Below, in pieces: positions 8,204 to 17,266 of a stretch of 64,000 nt of DNA. Every line of letters starts with the position of its first letter. Within the stretch, counting starts at the first letter, position 1. Source of the DNA: Brachybacterium paraconglomeratum (GTDB lineage Bacteria > Actinomycetota > Actinomycetes > Actinomycetales > Dermabacteraceae); contig NZ_ML133851.1 in assembly GCF_003994255.1 (NCBI RefSeq), positions 806,001-870,000 of the forward strand. Reading direction: 5' to 3'. Below the pieces are notes generated by a model, which was given only the letters and a program-made list of their open reading frames with translations, was not told the origin of the DNA and ran no database searches. A program made the position numbers and the translations under genes.

Positions 8204-9130
8204 ATGGACCTGCTGCAACTGCTCGAGCGCCTCCAGGTCCCCCTCTATCTCGCCGCGATCGCGGCCGGTGTCCTGATCGGTGCCGCGGCGCCGGGCACCG
8301 CCCCGGCGCTCGAGCTCGCCGTCGAACCCGCGATCGCCGCGCTGCTGCTGGTGACCTTCCACGGCATCCCCCTCACCCGCCTGAGCGCCGCCCTCGCAGG
8401 CCCCCGCTTCCTGCTCGCGCTGCTGGCGGTGAACCTCCTGGTGGTGCCCGTGATCGTCTGGGCCCTGACCCGCCCGCTCGCCGGCTCGCCCGATCTGCTC
8501 CTCGGCGCGCTGCTGGTGCTGCTCGCCCCGTGCATCGACTACGTCGTGGTGTTCACGGCGCTCGCCCGCGGCGCGCACGAGAAGCTCCTGGCCGCCACGC
8601 CCCTGCTGATGCTGGGGCAGATCCTCGCCCTGCCGGTGCTGGTGCCGCTGCTCGGGGGCGGCGCGGCGTCGTCCGCGATCGACCCCGCCCCGTTCGTGCG
8701 GGCGCTCGTGCTGCTGGTGCTCCTGCCGCTGCTGGCCGCCGCGCTGCTGCAGCGCCTGGCCCCCCGCCTCGACCTCGCCCCGGCGATGGTGCCGCTGATG
8801 GTCCTGGTGCTGCTCGCGGTCACCGCCTCGCAGACCCCGCGGGTGCTCGGCGCGGGCGGCGCGCTGCTCGCCCTCGTGCCCGTCTACGCGGCCTTCCTCG
8901 TGCTCGCCGCGGCGGCCGGGCTGCTGATCGCGCGCCTGCTGCGCCTGAACGCCCCCACCGCCACCGCCGTGGCCTTCTCCGGCGCGACCCGCAACTCGCT
9001 CGTGGTGCTGCCGCTGGCGCTCGCGATGCCGACCCCGCTCGCCCCGGCGGCCGTGGTCGCCCAGACCCTCGTCGAGCTGATCGGGATGGTGGTGCTGGTG
9101 CGGGTGCTGCCGCGGCTGCTCAGCCGGTGA
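8204..9130 (+). CDS. BASS-family transporter (bile acid:sodium symporter / Acr3-like), first copy
   Basis: A 308-aa polytopic membrane protein with about 9-10 hydrophobic segments, starting LYLAAIAAGVLIGAAAPG and showing FSGATRNSLVVLPLALA in the second half, the discontinuous-helix region of the BASS fold. Often annotated 'arsenic resistance protein', but I do not see an arsenite-specific signature. TACAGT (8191-8196) ends 7 nt before the ATG, so translation is probably leaderless. Its 3' end overlaps the convergent ABC exporter gene by 11 bp. Substrate unknown; a second BASS gene lies at 11031-11969. Confidence 0.8.
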   Translation: MDLLQLLERLQVPLYLAAIAAGVLIGAAAPGTAPALELAVEPAIAALLLVTFHGIPLTRLSAALAGPRFLLALLAVNLLVVPVIVWALTRPLAGSPDLLLGALLVLLAPCIDYVVVFTALARGAHEKLLAATPLLMLGQILALPVLVPLLGGGAASSAIDPAPFVRALVLLVLLPLLAAALLQRLAPRLDLAPAMVPLMVLVLLAVTASQTPRVLGAGGALLALVPVYAAFLVLAAAAGLLIARLLRLNAPTATAVAFSGATRNSLVVLPLALAMPTPLAPAAVVAQTLVELIGMVVLVRVLPRLLSR

Positions 9131-10934
9131 TGTCGAACCGTGCCAGGCGCTTGCGGTCGCCGCTGTTCTGCAGGTCCAGCAGCTGGGCGTAGATCCCCCC
9201 GGAGGCGGCGAGCTCGGCGGGGGTGCCGATCTCGTCGATCCGCCCGTCCTCGAGCGTGATGATCCGGTCCACGGCCGCGATCGTCGAGAGGCGGTGGGCG
9301 ATGATCAGGGAGGTGCGGCCCTCCATCAGCTCGTCCAGGCCCTTCTGCACCTGCCGCTCCGCCTTCGTGTCCAGGGCCGAGGTCGCCTCGTCGAGCACGA
9401 GCACCGGCGCGTCCTTGAGGATCGCGCGCGCCACCGCGATGCGCTGGCGCTGCCCGCCGGAGAGCTTCAGCCCCCGCTCGCCGATCACCTGCTCGTAGCC
9501 GCCGGGGAAGCGGCGCACGAAGCCGTCGGCGTTCGCGCGGCGGGCCGCGTCGGCGACCTCCTCGTCGCTCGCGCCGGGCCGGCCGTAGGCGATGTTCTCC
9601 CGCAGCGTGCCGGAGAACAGGGAGGCGTCCTGGAAGACGACGCCGATGCGGGAGCGCAGCTCGTCCAGCGGCAGCTCGGTGCTGGTGCGTCCCACCACCT
9701 CGATCTCGCCCGCGCGCGGCTCGTACAGGCCCAGCAGAAGGTTCACGATCGTGGACTTCCCGCCGCCGGACTCGCCGACCAGCGCGATCTTCTCCCCGCG
9801 GGCGACGGAGAAGTCGATCCCGTGCAGCACGTCCTCCCCGTCCTCGTACGCGAAGGACACGTCCCGGAAGCGGACCACCGGGGCGCCGGGCACCGGCTCG
9901 ATCGCCGGCGGCGGCACGTCGTCCTCAGCCCGGGCGAGCATCGCGGCGGTGCGCGGGTCGACCTCGGTCCCCATCACGCGGAAGTAGTCCTTGGACCCGG
10001 CGATGGCGCGCTGGGAGGAGTCGATCACCCAGCTCATCGACTCCACCGGGGCCTTGGCCATGCTCATCAGCTGCACCAGCAGCACCATCTCGCCGAGCGT
10101 GAAGGCGCCCTGGACGGTGCGCACGAAGATGATCACGTAGATGCCGAAGAACACGAGGTTCAGCACCGCGCGTCGGATCACGTCCATGCGGTGCCAGTGC
10201 GTGGACTGGGCGCGGGTGGTGGCGTCGGTGGACCAGAAGCGACGACGGAAGTCCTCGAGCTCCGAGCGCTCGCGCACGAAGGACTTCACGACCCGGATCT
10301 GGCCGACGACCTCGGCGAAGCGGCCGGAGGCGATGTCGACCTGCTCGTTCTTCTCCCCCTCGAGCCGCTGCCACTTCACGGAGGTGAGCGAGGTCAGCCA
10401 CACGTACAGCGGGAACACGATCAGCAGCAGCACGGTCAGCGGCCAGGCGTACCAGGCGCTGATCGCGAGCACCGCGACCGTGGTGATGAGCATCGACGCG
10501 AAGGAGTTCGACATCATCTTCGCGAAGTTGGTGATCTCGGTGATCGAGCGGTTCAGCCGCGCCACGATCGTGCCGGTGATCTCCCCGTCGAACCAGCGCT
10601 GGGGCAGGTGGAGGAGCTTGTCGTAGTAGCGCACCGAGAGGATCGTGCGCATCCGGTTGCTCATCACGTCGCCGTACCAGCCGCCGATGTTCGACACGAC
10701 GGTGTTGAACAGCTCCGCGACCAGCACCGCGGCCGCGATCAGCACCACGGCGCGGACGGCGGTGCCGGTAGGGGTCTGCCCGCCGACGGCCCCAGCGACC
10801 GTGTCGGTCGCATGGCCGATCAGGAAGGGGACGGCGAGGGCCGCCGCCGCGGTGAGCACCGAGCAGAGGATGATCGCGGTGTACAGCGGGGCGAGAGCAC
10901 GGGTGAAGCGCACGATGCGCAGGAGGGATGCCAC
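9120..10934 (-). CDS. ABC exporter, fused membrane and ATPase domains
   Basis: A 604-aa type IV ABC half-transporter. Six transmembrane helices (about residues 15-310) precede a complete ATPase domain: Walker A GESGGGKST, Q-loop VVFQDASLFSGT, signature LSGGQRQRIAVARAIL, Walker B VLVLDEATSALD, and the switch His in IIAHRLSTI. It should work as a homodimer unless a partner is encoded elsewhere. Start is GTG at 10934; TAAGGT (reverse complement of 10943-10948) ends 8 nt upstream. It lies between two BASS transporter genes. Substrate (lipid, drug or peptide) unknown. Confidence 0.9.
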   Translation of the reverse strand: MASLLRIVRFTRALAPLYTAIILCSVLTAAAALAVPFLIGHATDTVAGAVGGQTPTGTAVRAVVLIAAAVLVAELFNTVVSNIGGWYGDVMSNRMRTILSVRYYDKLLHLPQRWFDGEITGTIVARLNRSITEITNFAKMMSNSFASMLITTVAVLAISAWYAWPLTVLLLIVFPLYVWLTSLTSVKWQRLEGEKNEQVDIASGRFAEVVGQIRVVKSFVRERSELEDFRRRFWSTDATTRAQSTHWHRMDVIRRAVLNLVFFGIYVIIFVRTVQGAFTLGEMVLLVQLMSMAKAPVESMSWVIDSSQRAIAGSKDYFRVMGTEVDPRTAAMLARAEDDVPPPAIEPVPGAPVVRFRDVSFAYEDGEDVLHGIDFSVARGEKIALVGESGGGKSTIVNLLLGLYEPRAGEIEVVGRTSTELPLDELRSRIGVVFQDASLFSGTLRENIAYGRPGASDEEVADAARRANADGFVRRFPGGYEQVIGERGLKLSGGQRQRIAVARAILKDAPVLVLDEATSALDTKAERQVQKGLDELMEGRTSLIIAHRLSTIAAVDRIITLEDGRIDEIGTPAELAASGGIYAQLLDLQNSGDRKRLARFDITG

Positions 10935-10984
10935 GTCCCACCACCTTACGGAGGCGGTGCGGCGCGGTCCATGGGCCGCCTCAC

Positions 10985-11015
10985 CCGGGCGCGACGCCCT
11001 GAGCGAAACGCCCGG
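10985..11015. terminator. Possible hairpin terminator after the second BASS gene
   Basis: Perfect 7-bp arms CCGGGCG (10985-10991) and CGCCCGG (11009-11015) enclose a 17-nt loop, just downstream of the stop at 11031 on the minus strand. There is no clear U-tract, so it could equally be a chance GC-rich inverted repeat. Confidence 0.35.
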
Positions 11016-11030
11016 CTCCCTCGTGCCTGC

Positions 11031-11969
11031 TCAGTCGTCCTTCGGTCCGACGATCCCCAGCAGCACCGCGAGCGTGGCCCGCTCCCCCGCGCGGCGTCGA
11101 CGGACGTAGCCGGTGGCGAGCGCATAGGGCACGAGCATCACGAAGCCGACGGCGCTCAGCAGCAGGATCGCGACGACGATCGAGCCGGTCTGCGCGCTGC
11201 CCTCGGCGCCGGTGCGCGCGACCAGCAGCGCGGCGGCGATGTTGCGCTGGCTGGTGAGGATCGCGGGACCGTCGGGGACGGTGAGGGTGTCCCCGGCGAG
11301 GTCGCCGGCGAAGCGGCCCGCCGCGAAGGCGAGGGCGACGAGACCCGCGGCGACGAGGAGCACCGGGGAGAGCAGCAGGTCCAGCACAAGGCCTGAGTTC
11401 GCGCCGAAGCCGGAGAGGAACATCAGCACCGCCGAGACCGCGGCGACGCCGCCCGCGATCCGGGCGAAGAGATCGGCGCGTCCCGGCCAGACCGCGGCGA
11501 TGACGATGCCGGCGATCATCGGGGAGAGCATCGTGCCCAGCAGCAGCTGGGCGACGGACCAGCCGTGCACCTCGACGTCCCGCAGGAGGAAGGGCACCAC
11601 CAGCGGCATGAAGGCGATCGAGCCGAGCAGCAGCACCGCCATCGGCCCCGCGGTCTCGCCGTAGGGGATGCGGGCCATCGCCCCGAGCTGCAGCACGAAC
11701 GGGGCGCCGGCCGCGCACAGCGCGATGACGAACCCCTCCCCCGTGTGGTGGGGCAGCAGGCCGGCGAGCAACCAGATGAGCAGGGTGCCGACGGCCGGGA
11801 CGACGACGAAGTTCGCGCCGAGGACGGCGAGGACGGTGCGGCGGTCCCGCAGCTGGTCGCGGAAGGCGCGCAGCGGGGTGCGCAGCCCCATCGAGAGCAT
11901 GGAGGCGATCGCGAAGGCGGGCACGCTGATGTCGATCAGCGCGCCGAGCAGAGCCTCGATCGCATCCAC
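11031..11969 (-). CDS. BASS-family transporter (bile acid:sodium symporter-like), second copy
   Basis: A 312-aa membrane protein of the same superfamily as the gene at 8204 but clearly diverged. It has 9-10 hydrophobic segments, with DGPAILTSQRNIAAALLVAR in the second half, resembling the conserved region of the arsenite/bile-acid family. The GTG start at 11969 is preceded at 6 nt by TAGTCT (reverse complement of 11976-11981), a leaderless arrangement. It lies upstream of the ABC exporter on the same strand, separated by about 95 bp that contains a hairpin. Substrate unknown. Confidence 0.78.
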   Translation of the reverse strand: MDAIEALLGALIDISVPAFAIASMLSMGLRTPLRAFRDQLRDRRTVLAVLGANFVVVPAVGTLLIWLLAGLLPHHTGEGFVIALCAAGAPFVLQLGAMARIPYGETAGPMAVLLLGSIAFMPLVVPFLLRDVEVHGWSVAQLLLGTMLSPMIAGIVIAAVWPGRADLFARIAGGVAAVSAVLMFLSGFGANSGLVLDLLLSPVLLVAAGLVALAFAAGRFAGDLAGDTLTVPDGPAILTSQRNIAAALLVARTGAEGSAQTGSIVVAILLLSAVGFVMLVPYALATGYVRRRRAGERATLAVLLGIVGPKDD

Positions 11970-12002
11970 CCCGGCAGACTACGCGTCACCGGAGGCAGGG
12001 GC

Positions 12003-12626
12003 TCAGATCCAGCCGTTGTCCGAGGCGGTCCTCACGGCCTCTGCCCGGTTCGCGACCCCCAGCTTCCCGATCGCGGCGGAGACGTGGTTGCGCACCGTCC
12101 CCTCGGAGAGGAACAGCCGCCCGGCGATCGCGGCGGTGGTGCCGCCGACTGCCGCGGCCTGCAGCACCTCGGTCTCCTTCGCGGTCAGGGGGCTCGGGCC
12201 GACGGCGAGGGACTGCGCGGCGAGCTCGGGGTCCACGACCCGCAGCCCCTGGTGGACGCGGCGGATCGCGTCGACGAGCCGTTCGACGGGGGTGTCCTTG
12301 ACCATGAACCCGCCGGCCCCGGCCTCCATCGTGCGCCGCAGGTAGCCGGCCCGGCCGAAGGTGGTCAGCACGATGATCCGCGGGGCGCCGTCGATGCCCT
12401 GCAGCTGCTCGGCCACGCCGATCCCGTCGGCCGGTGCGCCGTCGGCGCCGGCGGGCATCTGGACGTCCAGCAGGAGCACGTCGGGGCGCCGCTCCTCGAC
12501 GAGGTCGAGCGTCCCGGCGCAGGTCGCGGCCTCCCCCACCACCTCGAGGTCGGGCTCCAGGCGCAGCAGGGCGGCGAGGCCGCCGCGGAGGATGGCCTGG
12601 TCGTCGGCGACGGCGACGCGGATCAT
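12003..12626 (-). CDS. NarL/LuxR-type response regulator
   Basis: A 207-aa DNA-binding response regulator. The receiver domain starts IRVAVADDQAILRGGLAALL with the phospho-acceptor Asp in LLLDVQM (about residue 53) and the conserved Lys in FMVKDT. The C-terminal LuxR-type helix-turn-helix reads LTAKETEVLQAAA, then LFLSEGTVRNHVSAAIGKLG. Its ATG overlaps the stop of the histidine kinase by 4 bp (12623-12626), and both follow an ABC-2 transporter operon on the same strand. This layout is typical of DesKR/LiaRS-like systems that control their neighbouring ABC transporter. Start chosen by the overlap and the fold. Confidence 0.92.
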   Translation of the reverse strand: MIRVAVADDQAILRGGLAALLRLEPDLEVVGEAATCAGTLDLVEERRPDVLLLDVQMPAGADGAPADGIGVAEQLQGIDGAPRIIVLTTFGRAGYLRRTMEAGAGGFMVKDTPVERLVDAIRRVHQGLRVVDPELAAQSLAVGPSPLTAKETEVLQAAAVGGTTAAIAGRLFLSEGTVRNHVSAAIGKLGVANRAEAVRTASDNGWI

Positions 12627-13783
12627 GCCGCCCGGTCCATGGTCGCCCTCAGGGTGGTGCCGGTCTCGGAGGTCTCGACCCGGAGCCGTCCCCCGGCGAG
12701 CACGACGCGGGCCTCGAGGCCCTGCAGGCCGCTGCGGGAGGCGCCGTGGGGGATGCCGATGCCGTCGTCGGCGACGGTCACCGCGTCCTCCTCGACGGTG
12801 ATCCGGGCGCGCGTGGCGCGGGAGTGGCGCACGATGTTGGTGACTCCTTCGCGGATGACGTAGCCGAACAGCTCGGCGAGGTCCTCGTGCAGGGGCGGCA
12901 GGGCGGTGGGGACCTCGGCCTGGATCCCGACGGTGCCGAGCACGGTGCGGGCGGAGGCGATCTCGGTCGCGGCGCGCACGGTCTGCATGCCGGAGGCGGT
13001 GGCGCGCACGTCGGCGAGCGCCTGGCGGGTGGTGGTCTCGATGTGCTCGAGCTGGGCACGGGCCGCCTCGGGGTCCTTGTCCAGCAGGCGGCGGGCGAGC
13101 TGGGCGGAGATGGTCAGCGAGGTGAGGGAATGGCCCACGAGGTCGTGCAGGTCCCGGCCGATCCGTTCGCGCTCCGCGGCGACCGCGAGGACGGCGTTGC
13201 GCTGTTGGGCGGCCTCGAGCTCCTCCTGGAGCATTTGCTGGCGCACCCCGTAGCCGATGCCCCAGGCCATCACGGTGCCCATCACCGCCAGGCCCGCGGC
13301 GATCGGCACCCGGAGCACGAAGGCGAGCACCAGCACGGTGAGGCTCATCAGCAGCATCGAGGGCAGCGCCCAGCGCCACGGCAGCAGCAGCACGTGCGTC
13401 ATGGCCTGGAACATCACCATGAACAGCACGTTCGGGCCGAGGAGCGGGATCAGTGCCAGCAGCACCCCGGTGCAGAGCGCGAACCAGATCAGTCGCACCT
13501 TCAGCGGGTACAGGCCGATGCCGCAGGTGGTGACGAACAGCGCCGCGTACAGCAGCAGCATCGCCGTGACCAGCGCAGCGGCGGGACCGGGCGCCTCCTG
13601 CCAGGCGAGCACGATGGGGATCAGCACGAACATCACCGGCGGGAGGGAGAACGCGAGCCCGCCCGAGTCCTTCGCCGCTCGGAGGATCCCGCGCGGGGTG
13701 ACGGGGCGTGCCGCGGCCTCGGCCGGGGTGCCGTGCACCCAGGTCTCCCGGTCCGTCGCCTCCGGCGTCTGCATGAGGGTCAT
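12623..13783 (-). CDS. Sensor histidine kinase, HisKA_3 (NarL-partner) type
   Basis: A 386-aa membrane kinase. After a short cytoplasmic N-terminus there are 5-6 membrane segments (about residues 40-165) and almost no extracellular domain, as in DesK-type intramembrane sensors. The dimerisation/phospho-acceptor helix is ERERIGRDLHDLVGHSLTSL (His near residue 207), followed by an ATPase domain with an N-box (FGYVIREGVTNIVRHS) and G-box (VADDGIGIPHG). Partner of the response regulator it overlaps. It probably senses membrane or cell-envelope perturbation, inferred from architecture only. Confidence 0.9.
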   Translation of the reverse strand: MTLMQTPEATDRETWVHGTPAEAAARPVTPRGILRAAKDSGGLAFSLPPVMFVLIPIVLAWQEAPGPAAALVTAMLLLYAALFVTTCGIGLYPLKVRLIWFALCTGVLLALIPLLGPNVLFMVMFQAMTHVLLLPWRWALPSMLLMSLTVLVLAFVLRVPIAAGLAVMGTVMAWGIGYGVRQQMLQEELEAAQQRNAVLAVAAERERIGRDLHDLVGHSLTSLTISAQLARRLLDKDPEAARAQLEHIETTTRQALADVRATASGMQTVRAATEIASARTVLGTVGIQAEVPTALPPLHEDLAELFGYVIREGVTNIVRHSRATRARITVEEDAVTVADDGIGIPHGASRSGLQGLEARVVLAGGRLRVETSETGTTLRATMDRAA

Positions 13784-13787
13784 TGTG

Positions 13788-14654
13788 TCAGCGCCGGGTC
13801 AGACCCACGGCGCGGCGCAGGCTGACAGCGCACAGCACACCGAGCCCGAGGGTCCAGGCGCCGATCACCAGCAGGCCGGTGACCGGGACCTCGCCGCCCT
13901 GCAGCGACCAGGTGCCCAGCTGCGAGATCCAGTAGGTGGGGATCGCGTGCCCGATCTGCTGCATCCATCCCGGGAACATCTCCAGCGGCATCCACAGCCC
14001 ACCGAAGATCGCCATCGCCATCATGGTGATCACGCCGCCGGCCATCGCGGTGCCGCCCTTGAGCACCATGCCCAGCACGATGCCGATCAGGATGGTGGGC
14101 AGCAGCCCCAGCCAGAGCACCGCGATGGTGGCCAGGAACGTCGCGACGCTCACCTCGACGCCGGAGGCGATCCCGACGACGCCGACGGCGAGCAGGGCCG
14201 GGACGATGACGGCGCTCGCGGCCATCACGGAACCCACCAGGAAGGAGCGCGGCGACAATCCGGCCACGATCAGCTGGCGCAGGAAACCGCTGCGCTGGTC
14301 CTCCTGGATCTGGGTGCCGGCGGTGACGGCGGCGCCGAGCCCGCCGTAGGCGGCCATGTTCACCATGATCATCCCCTGGGCATCACCCCCGCCCTGGTCG
14401 CCGAACATCATCCCGAACAGCAAGTACATGCCCACCGGCATCGCGATGGTGAAGAGCATGAACATCACGTTGGTGACGGTCATCCGCGTGGTGTGCAGCG
14501 CGTAGCGGACGGTGCGGGTCGCGGCCGACGGGGCGGCGGCGGTGCGCGGCCTCGCGGAGCTGAGGGCGGTGGTGGGTGCGGCGGTCATGGCGGCGCTCCT
14601 CGGTCGGGTCGGGGCGGGTGAGGTGGTCGAGGCCGGGTGGGCGTCGGTGCTCAT
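13788..14654 (-). CDS. ABC-2 type transporter permease
   Basis: A 288-aa integral membrane protein with an Ala/Thr-rich N-terminus and six hydrophobic helices, the ABC-2 permease topology. Motifs include MVNMAAYGGLGAAVTAGTQI and a QEDQRSGFLRQL coupling-helix-like segment. It overlaps the ATPase gene upstream by 4 bp and is followed after 4 bp by the histidine kinase. It should form the membrane half of an export or bacitracin/drug-resistance-type transporter with the 14651-15622 product. Substrate unknown. Confidence 0.88.
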   Translation of the reverse strand: MSTDAHPASTTSPAPTRPRSAAMTAAPTTALSSARPRTAAAPSAATRTVRYALHTTRMTVTNVMFMLFTIAMPVGMYLLFGMMFGDQGGGDAQGMIMVNMAAYGGLGAAVTAGTQIQEDQRSGFLRQLIVAGLSPRSFLVGSVMAASAVIVPALLAVGVVGIASGVEVSVATFLATIAVLWLGLLPTILIGIVLGMVLKGGTAMAGGVITMMAMAIFGGLWMPLEMFPGWMQQIGHAIPTYWISQLGTWSLQGGEVPVTGLLVIGAWTLGLGVLCAVSLRRAVGLTRR

Positions 14655-15622
14655 CGCTGCGTCTCCTCGTCGGTGTGGTCGGTGATGCGGAGGAAGGCCT
14701 CCTCGAGGCCGGGCGCGGAGACCAGGACCTCGTGGACGTCGGCGGCGAGCTCCGAGGTGAACAGTGCGGCGAGCGCCCGGTCGGAGTCCGAGCAGTGGGC
14801 CCGCACGCGGCTCGGGTCGGTCTCGTCCACCTCGGCGCCGCGGACGCCGGGCAGCTGCGCGATCCGTGCCGGGGCGACGCCGCGCAGGGTGATCACCCGA
14901 CCGGCGACGAGGGCGCTGATCTCGGTGCCGGTGCCGTCGGCGACCACGCGACCGCGATCCATGACCACGACGCGGGCGGCCTCTCGCTCGGCCTCCTCGA
15001 GGTGGTGGGTGGCGAAGACGACGGTGCGCCCGGTGGCGGCGACGGACCGCATCTGGTCCCAGAAGGCGCGCCGGGCGCCGACGTCCATGCCGACGGTGGG
15101 CTCGTCCAGCAGCAGCACCTGCGGATCGCCGAGCAGGGCGATCGCGAAGCGGACCCGCTGCGCCTGGCCGCCGGAGAGCGCGCCCATCTTCCGCGTGACC
15201 AGGTCGGCGATGTCGGCCTGGGCGATGACCTCGGCCATCGGCATGGGGTGGGCCTGCAGGGAGTGGAGCATCCGCAGCATCGAGCGGACGGACTGGTCAG
15301 GCAGCAGCGCTCCGGCCTGGAGCATGGTGCCGATCAGCCCGGTGCGGGTGGCGGTAGCCGGATCGGTGCCGAGGATGCGCACCCGTCCGGTGTCGGGGCT
15401 CGCCAGGCCCACCATCATCTCCATGGCGGTGGACTTGCCGGCGCCGTTGGGACCCAGCAGGGCGACGATCTCCCCGGCGCGGATCTCGAGGTCGAGGCCG
15501 TCGAGCGCGCGGACGTCGCCGTAGCGCTTGTGCACGCCGGCGAGGCTGATCGCGGTGCCGGTCGCGGGGTCGGCGGTGGTCTCGGGGGTGGGGGTCTCGG
15601 GGGCGCGTCGAGTCGTGGTCAT
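14651..15622 (-). CDS. ABC transporter ATP-binding protein
   Basis: A 323-aa ATPase of the DrrA/CcmA-like drug-export class. Walker A is GPNGAGKST, signature LSGGQAQRVRFAIAL, Walker B VLLLDEPTVGMD and the switch His is in FATHHLEEA. A C-terminal extension (about residues 230-320) is typical of this class. First gene of a four-gene minus-strand operon: ATPase, permease, kinase, regulator. A CATGAC-N4-GTCATG dyad at 15680-15695, 58 bp upstream of the start, is a candidate binding site for the operon's own regulator. Confidence 0.92.
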   Translation of the reverse strand: MTTTRRAPETPTPETTADPATGTAISLAGVHKRYGDVRALDGLDLEIRAGEIVALLGPNGAGKSTAMEMMVGLASPDTGRVRILGTDPATATRTGLIGTMLQAGALLPDQSVRSMLRMLHSLQAHPMPMAEVIAQADIADLVTRKMGALSGGQAQRVRFAIALLGDPQVLLLDEPTVGMDVGARRAFWDQMRSVAATGRTVVFATHHLEEAEREAARVVVMDRGRVVADGTGTEISALVAGRVITLRGVAPARIAQLPGVRGAEVDETDPSRVRAHCSDSDRALAALFTSELAADVHEVLVSAPGLEEAFLRITDHTDEETQR

Positions 15623-15679
15623 GGCTCCAGGCTCCTGGCTGCGGGGCCCTCACCCCAGTCCCCGTGATCACCTCGCGCC

Positions 15680-15695
15680 CATGACAGTCGTCATG
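15680..15695. promoter_or_regulatory. Dyad CATGAC-AGTC-GTCATG, candidate response-regulator operator
   Basis: Perfect 6-bp inverted repeat with a 4-nt spacer in the 102-bp divergent region between the ABC/two-component operon (minus) and the amidohydrolase gene (plus). Sites of this kind suit NarL-family dimers, and autoregulation by the linked regulator (12003-12626) is the simplest reading. Binding is inferred, not shown. Confidence 0.55.
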
Positions 15696-15724
15696 CCCCC
15701 TGGGGCGCGGGCTACTCTGGATCG

Positions 15725-17239
15725 GTGCTGATCAGACAGGTGCGGCCGTTCGACGCCGCCACGGGCGGAGCCCCTGACGCGCCGGTGGACCTGCGGATCC
15801 GCGACGGCGTGATCGCCGAGCTCGCCGCGGGGCTGTCCCCCGCCCCGGGCGAGGAAGTCCTCGACGGGGGCGGGGCGCTCGCGATCCCCGGGCTGTGGGA
15901 CCAGCACGTCCACTCCGGGCAGCTCGCCCAGGCGCATGCCCGGCTGGACACCTCCGGGGCGGGCAGCGTGGGCGTGATCCTCGAGCTGGTGCGGGCCGAG
16001 CTCGCCTCCCGCCGCGAGACCGCCGTCGATCCGGTGCAGGCGCTGATCGGCTTCGGCCACCGCCTGGTGGACTTCGCCGTGCAGCCCACGGTGCCGATGC
16101 TGGACGAGGCGACCGGCTCGGTCCCGACGGTGCTGATCGGCGGGGACGCGCACCATGCCTGGATGAACTCGGCGGCGCTGCGGGCGCTGGGCCTGCCGCC
16201 CCGTGACGGGATCGTCGCGGAGGAGGAGTGGTTCGTGCTGGCCCCGCGCCTGCCGGAGCTGCCGGGGGTCGCCGATGCGGTGGCGACGGGCTCGGCGATG
16301 ATGCAGCGCCAGGCGCTGCAGCGCGGGGTGGTGGGCCTGGTGGACATGGAGTGGGGCCGGCCCTGGGAGGTCTGGCCGCAGCGGTCGCCGCGGATGCGGA
16401 TCCGCACCGCCGTCTACCCCGAGGAGCTCGCCGCCGCGCCCGGCCCCACGGGCACACCGCTCGAGGAGCGGGGCCTGGTGACGATGGGGCCGCTGAAGGT
16501 GATCGTCGACGGGGCGCTCGGCTCGCACTCCGCGTACACCCGCGAGACGTACACCGACGGTCACGGCTACGCGGGCCGGGGCGTGCTGAGCGTGGGCCCG
16601 GAGGCGCTGCGCGACGCGCTCGTGCGGGCGCGGGCGCAGGGCCTCACCGCGGCGGTGCACGCGATCGGGGACGCCGCCGCGCAGGTCGCTCTCGCGGCGA
16701 TCCGTGCCGTCGGCCTCGGTGCGCGGATCGAGCACGCGCAGATGCTCACCGACGACGACATCGCCGCCATGGCCGCCCTCGGCGTGACCGCGTCCGTGCA
16801 GCCCGCACATCTGCTGGACGACCGCGACGCCACCGAGGCGGTCTGGCCCGGCCACGGAGGGCAGGCCTTCCGGCTGCGGGACCTGCTGACGGCGGGGGTG
16901 CCGCTCGCCCTGGGCTCCGACGCCCCGGTCGCGCCCCTGGATCCGTGGCTGGCGATGGCGGCGGCGGTGCACCGCAGCGCCGACGAGCGCCCGGGCTGGC
17001 ACCCCGAGCAGCAGCTCCAGCCGCGCGAGGCGCTCGCCGCCTCGACCGACGGGATCACCTCCCTGCGACCCGGCGGCGTCGGCGACGTGGTGCTGCTGGA
17101 GGGCGACCCCTTCGCCGACGTGCCCCTGGGGGCCGACGGGCTGATGGTCGAGGCCGCGGCCCGGGAGGCCGCGGAACGGCTGCGGGAGACGCACGTGCTC
17201 GAGACCGTCGTGGCCGGCGTCCCGTCCATCGGCCGCTGA
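15725..17239 (+). CDS. YtcJ-like amidohydrolase family protein
   Basis: A 504-aa metal-dependent hydrolase. Residues expected for the YtcJ / N-substituted-formamide-deformylase branch are visible: the N-terminal metal pair in DQHVHSGQ, the bridging Lys in GPLKVIVDGALGS, HAIGDAA, IEHAQMLTDDDI and the C-terminal metal Asp in LGSDAPVAPLDPWLAM. The GTG start is favoured because TACTCT (15713-15718) ends 6 nt before it, giving a leaderless start. Probably cytosolic, as no signal peptide is seen. It would cleave a C-N bond in an amide or cyclic amide; the actual substrate is unknown. Confidence 0.87.
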   Translation: MLIRQVRPFDAATGGAPDAPVDLRIRDGVIAELAAGLSPAPGEEVLDGGGALAIPGLWDQHVHSGQLAQAHARLDTSGAGSVGVILELVRAELASRRETAVDPVQALIGFGHRLVDFAVQPTVPMLDEATGSVPTVLIGGDAHHAWMNSAALRALGLPPRDGIVAEEEWFVLAPRLPELPGVADAVATGSAMMQRQALQRGVVGLVDMEWGRPWEVWPQRSPRMRIRTAVYPEELAAAPGPTGTPLEERGLVTMGPLKVIVDGALGSHSAYTRETYTDGHGYAGRGVLSVGPEALRDALVRARAQGLTAAVHAIGDAAAQVALAAIRAVGLGARIEHAQMLTDDDIAAMAALGVTASVQPAHLLDDRDATEAVWPGHGGQAFRLRDLLTAGVPLALGSDAPVAPLDPWLAMAAAVHRSADERPGWHPEQQLQPREALAASTDGITSLRPGGVGDVVLLEGDPFADVPLGADGLMVEAAAREAAERLRETHVLETVVAGVPSIGR

Positions 17240-17266
17240 CGGCGTGGGCAGCGCCTCCCCCGATCG

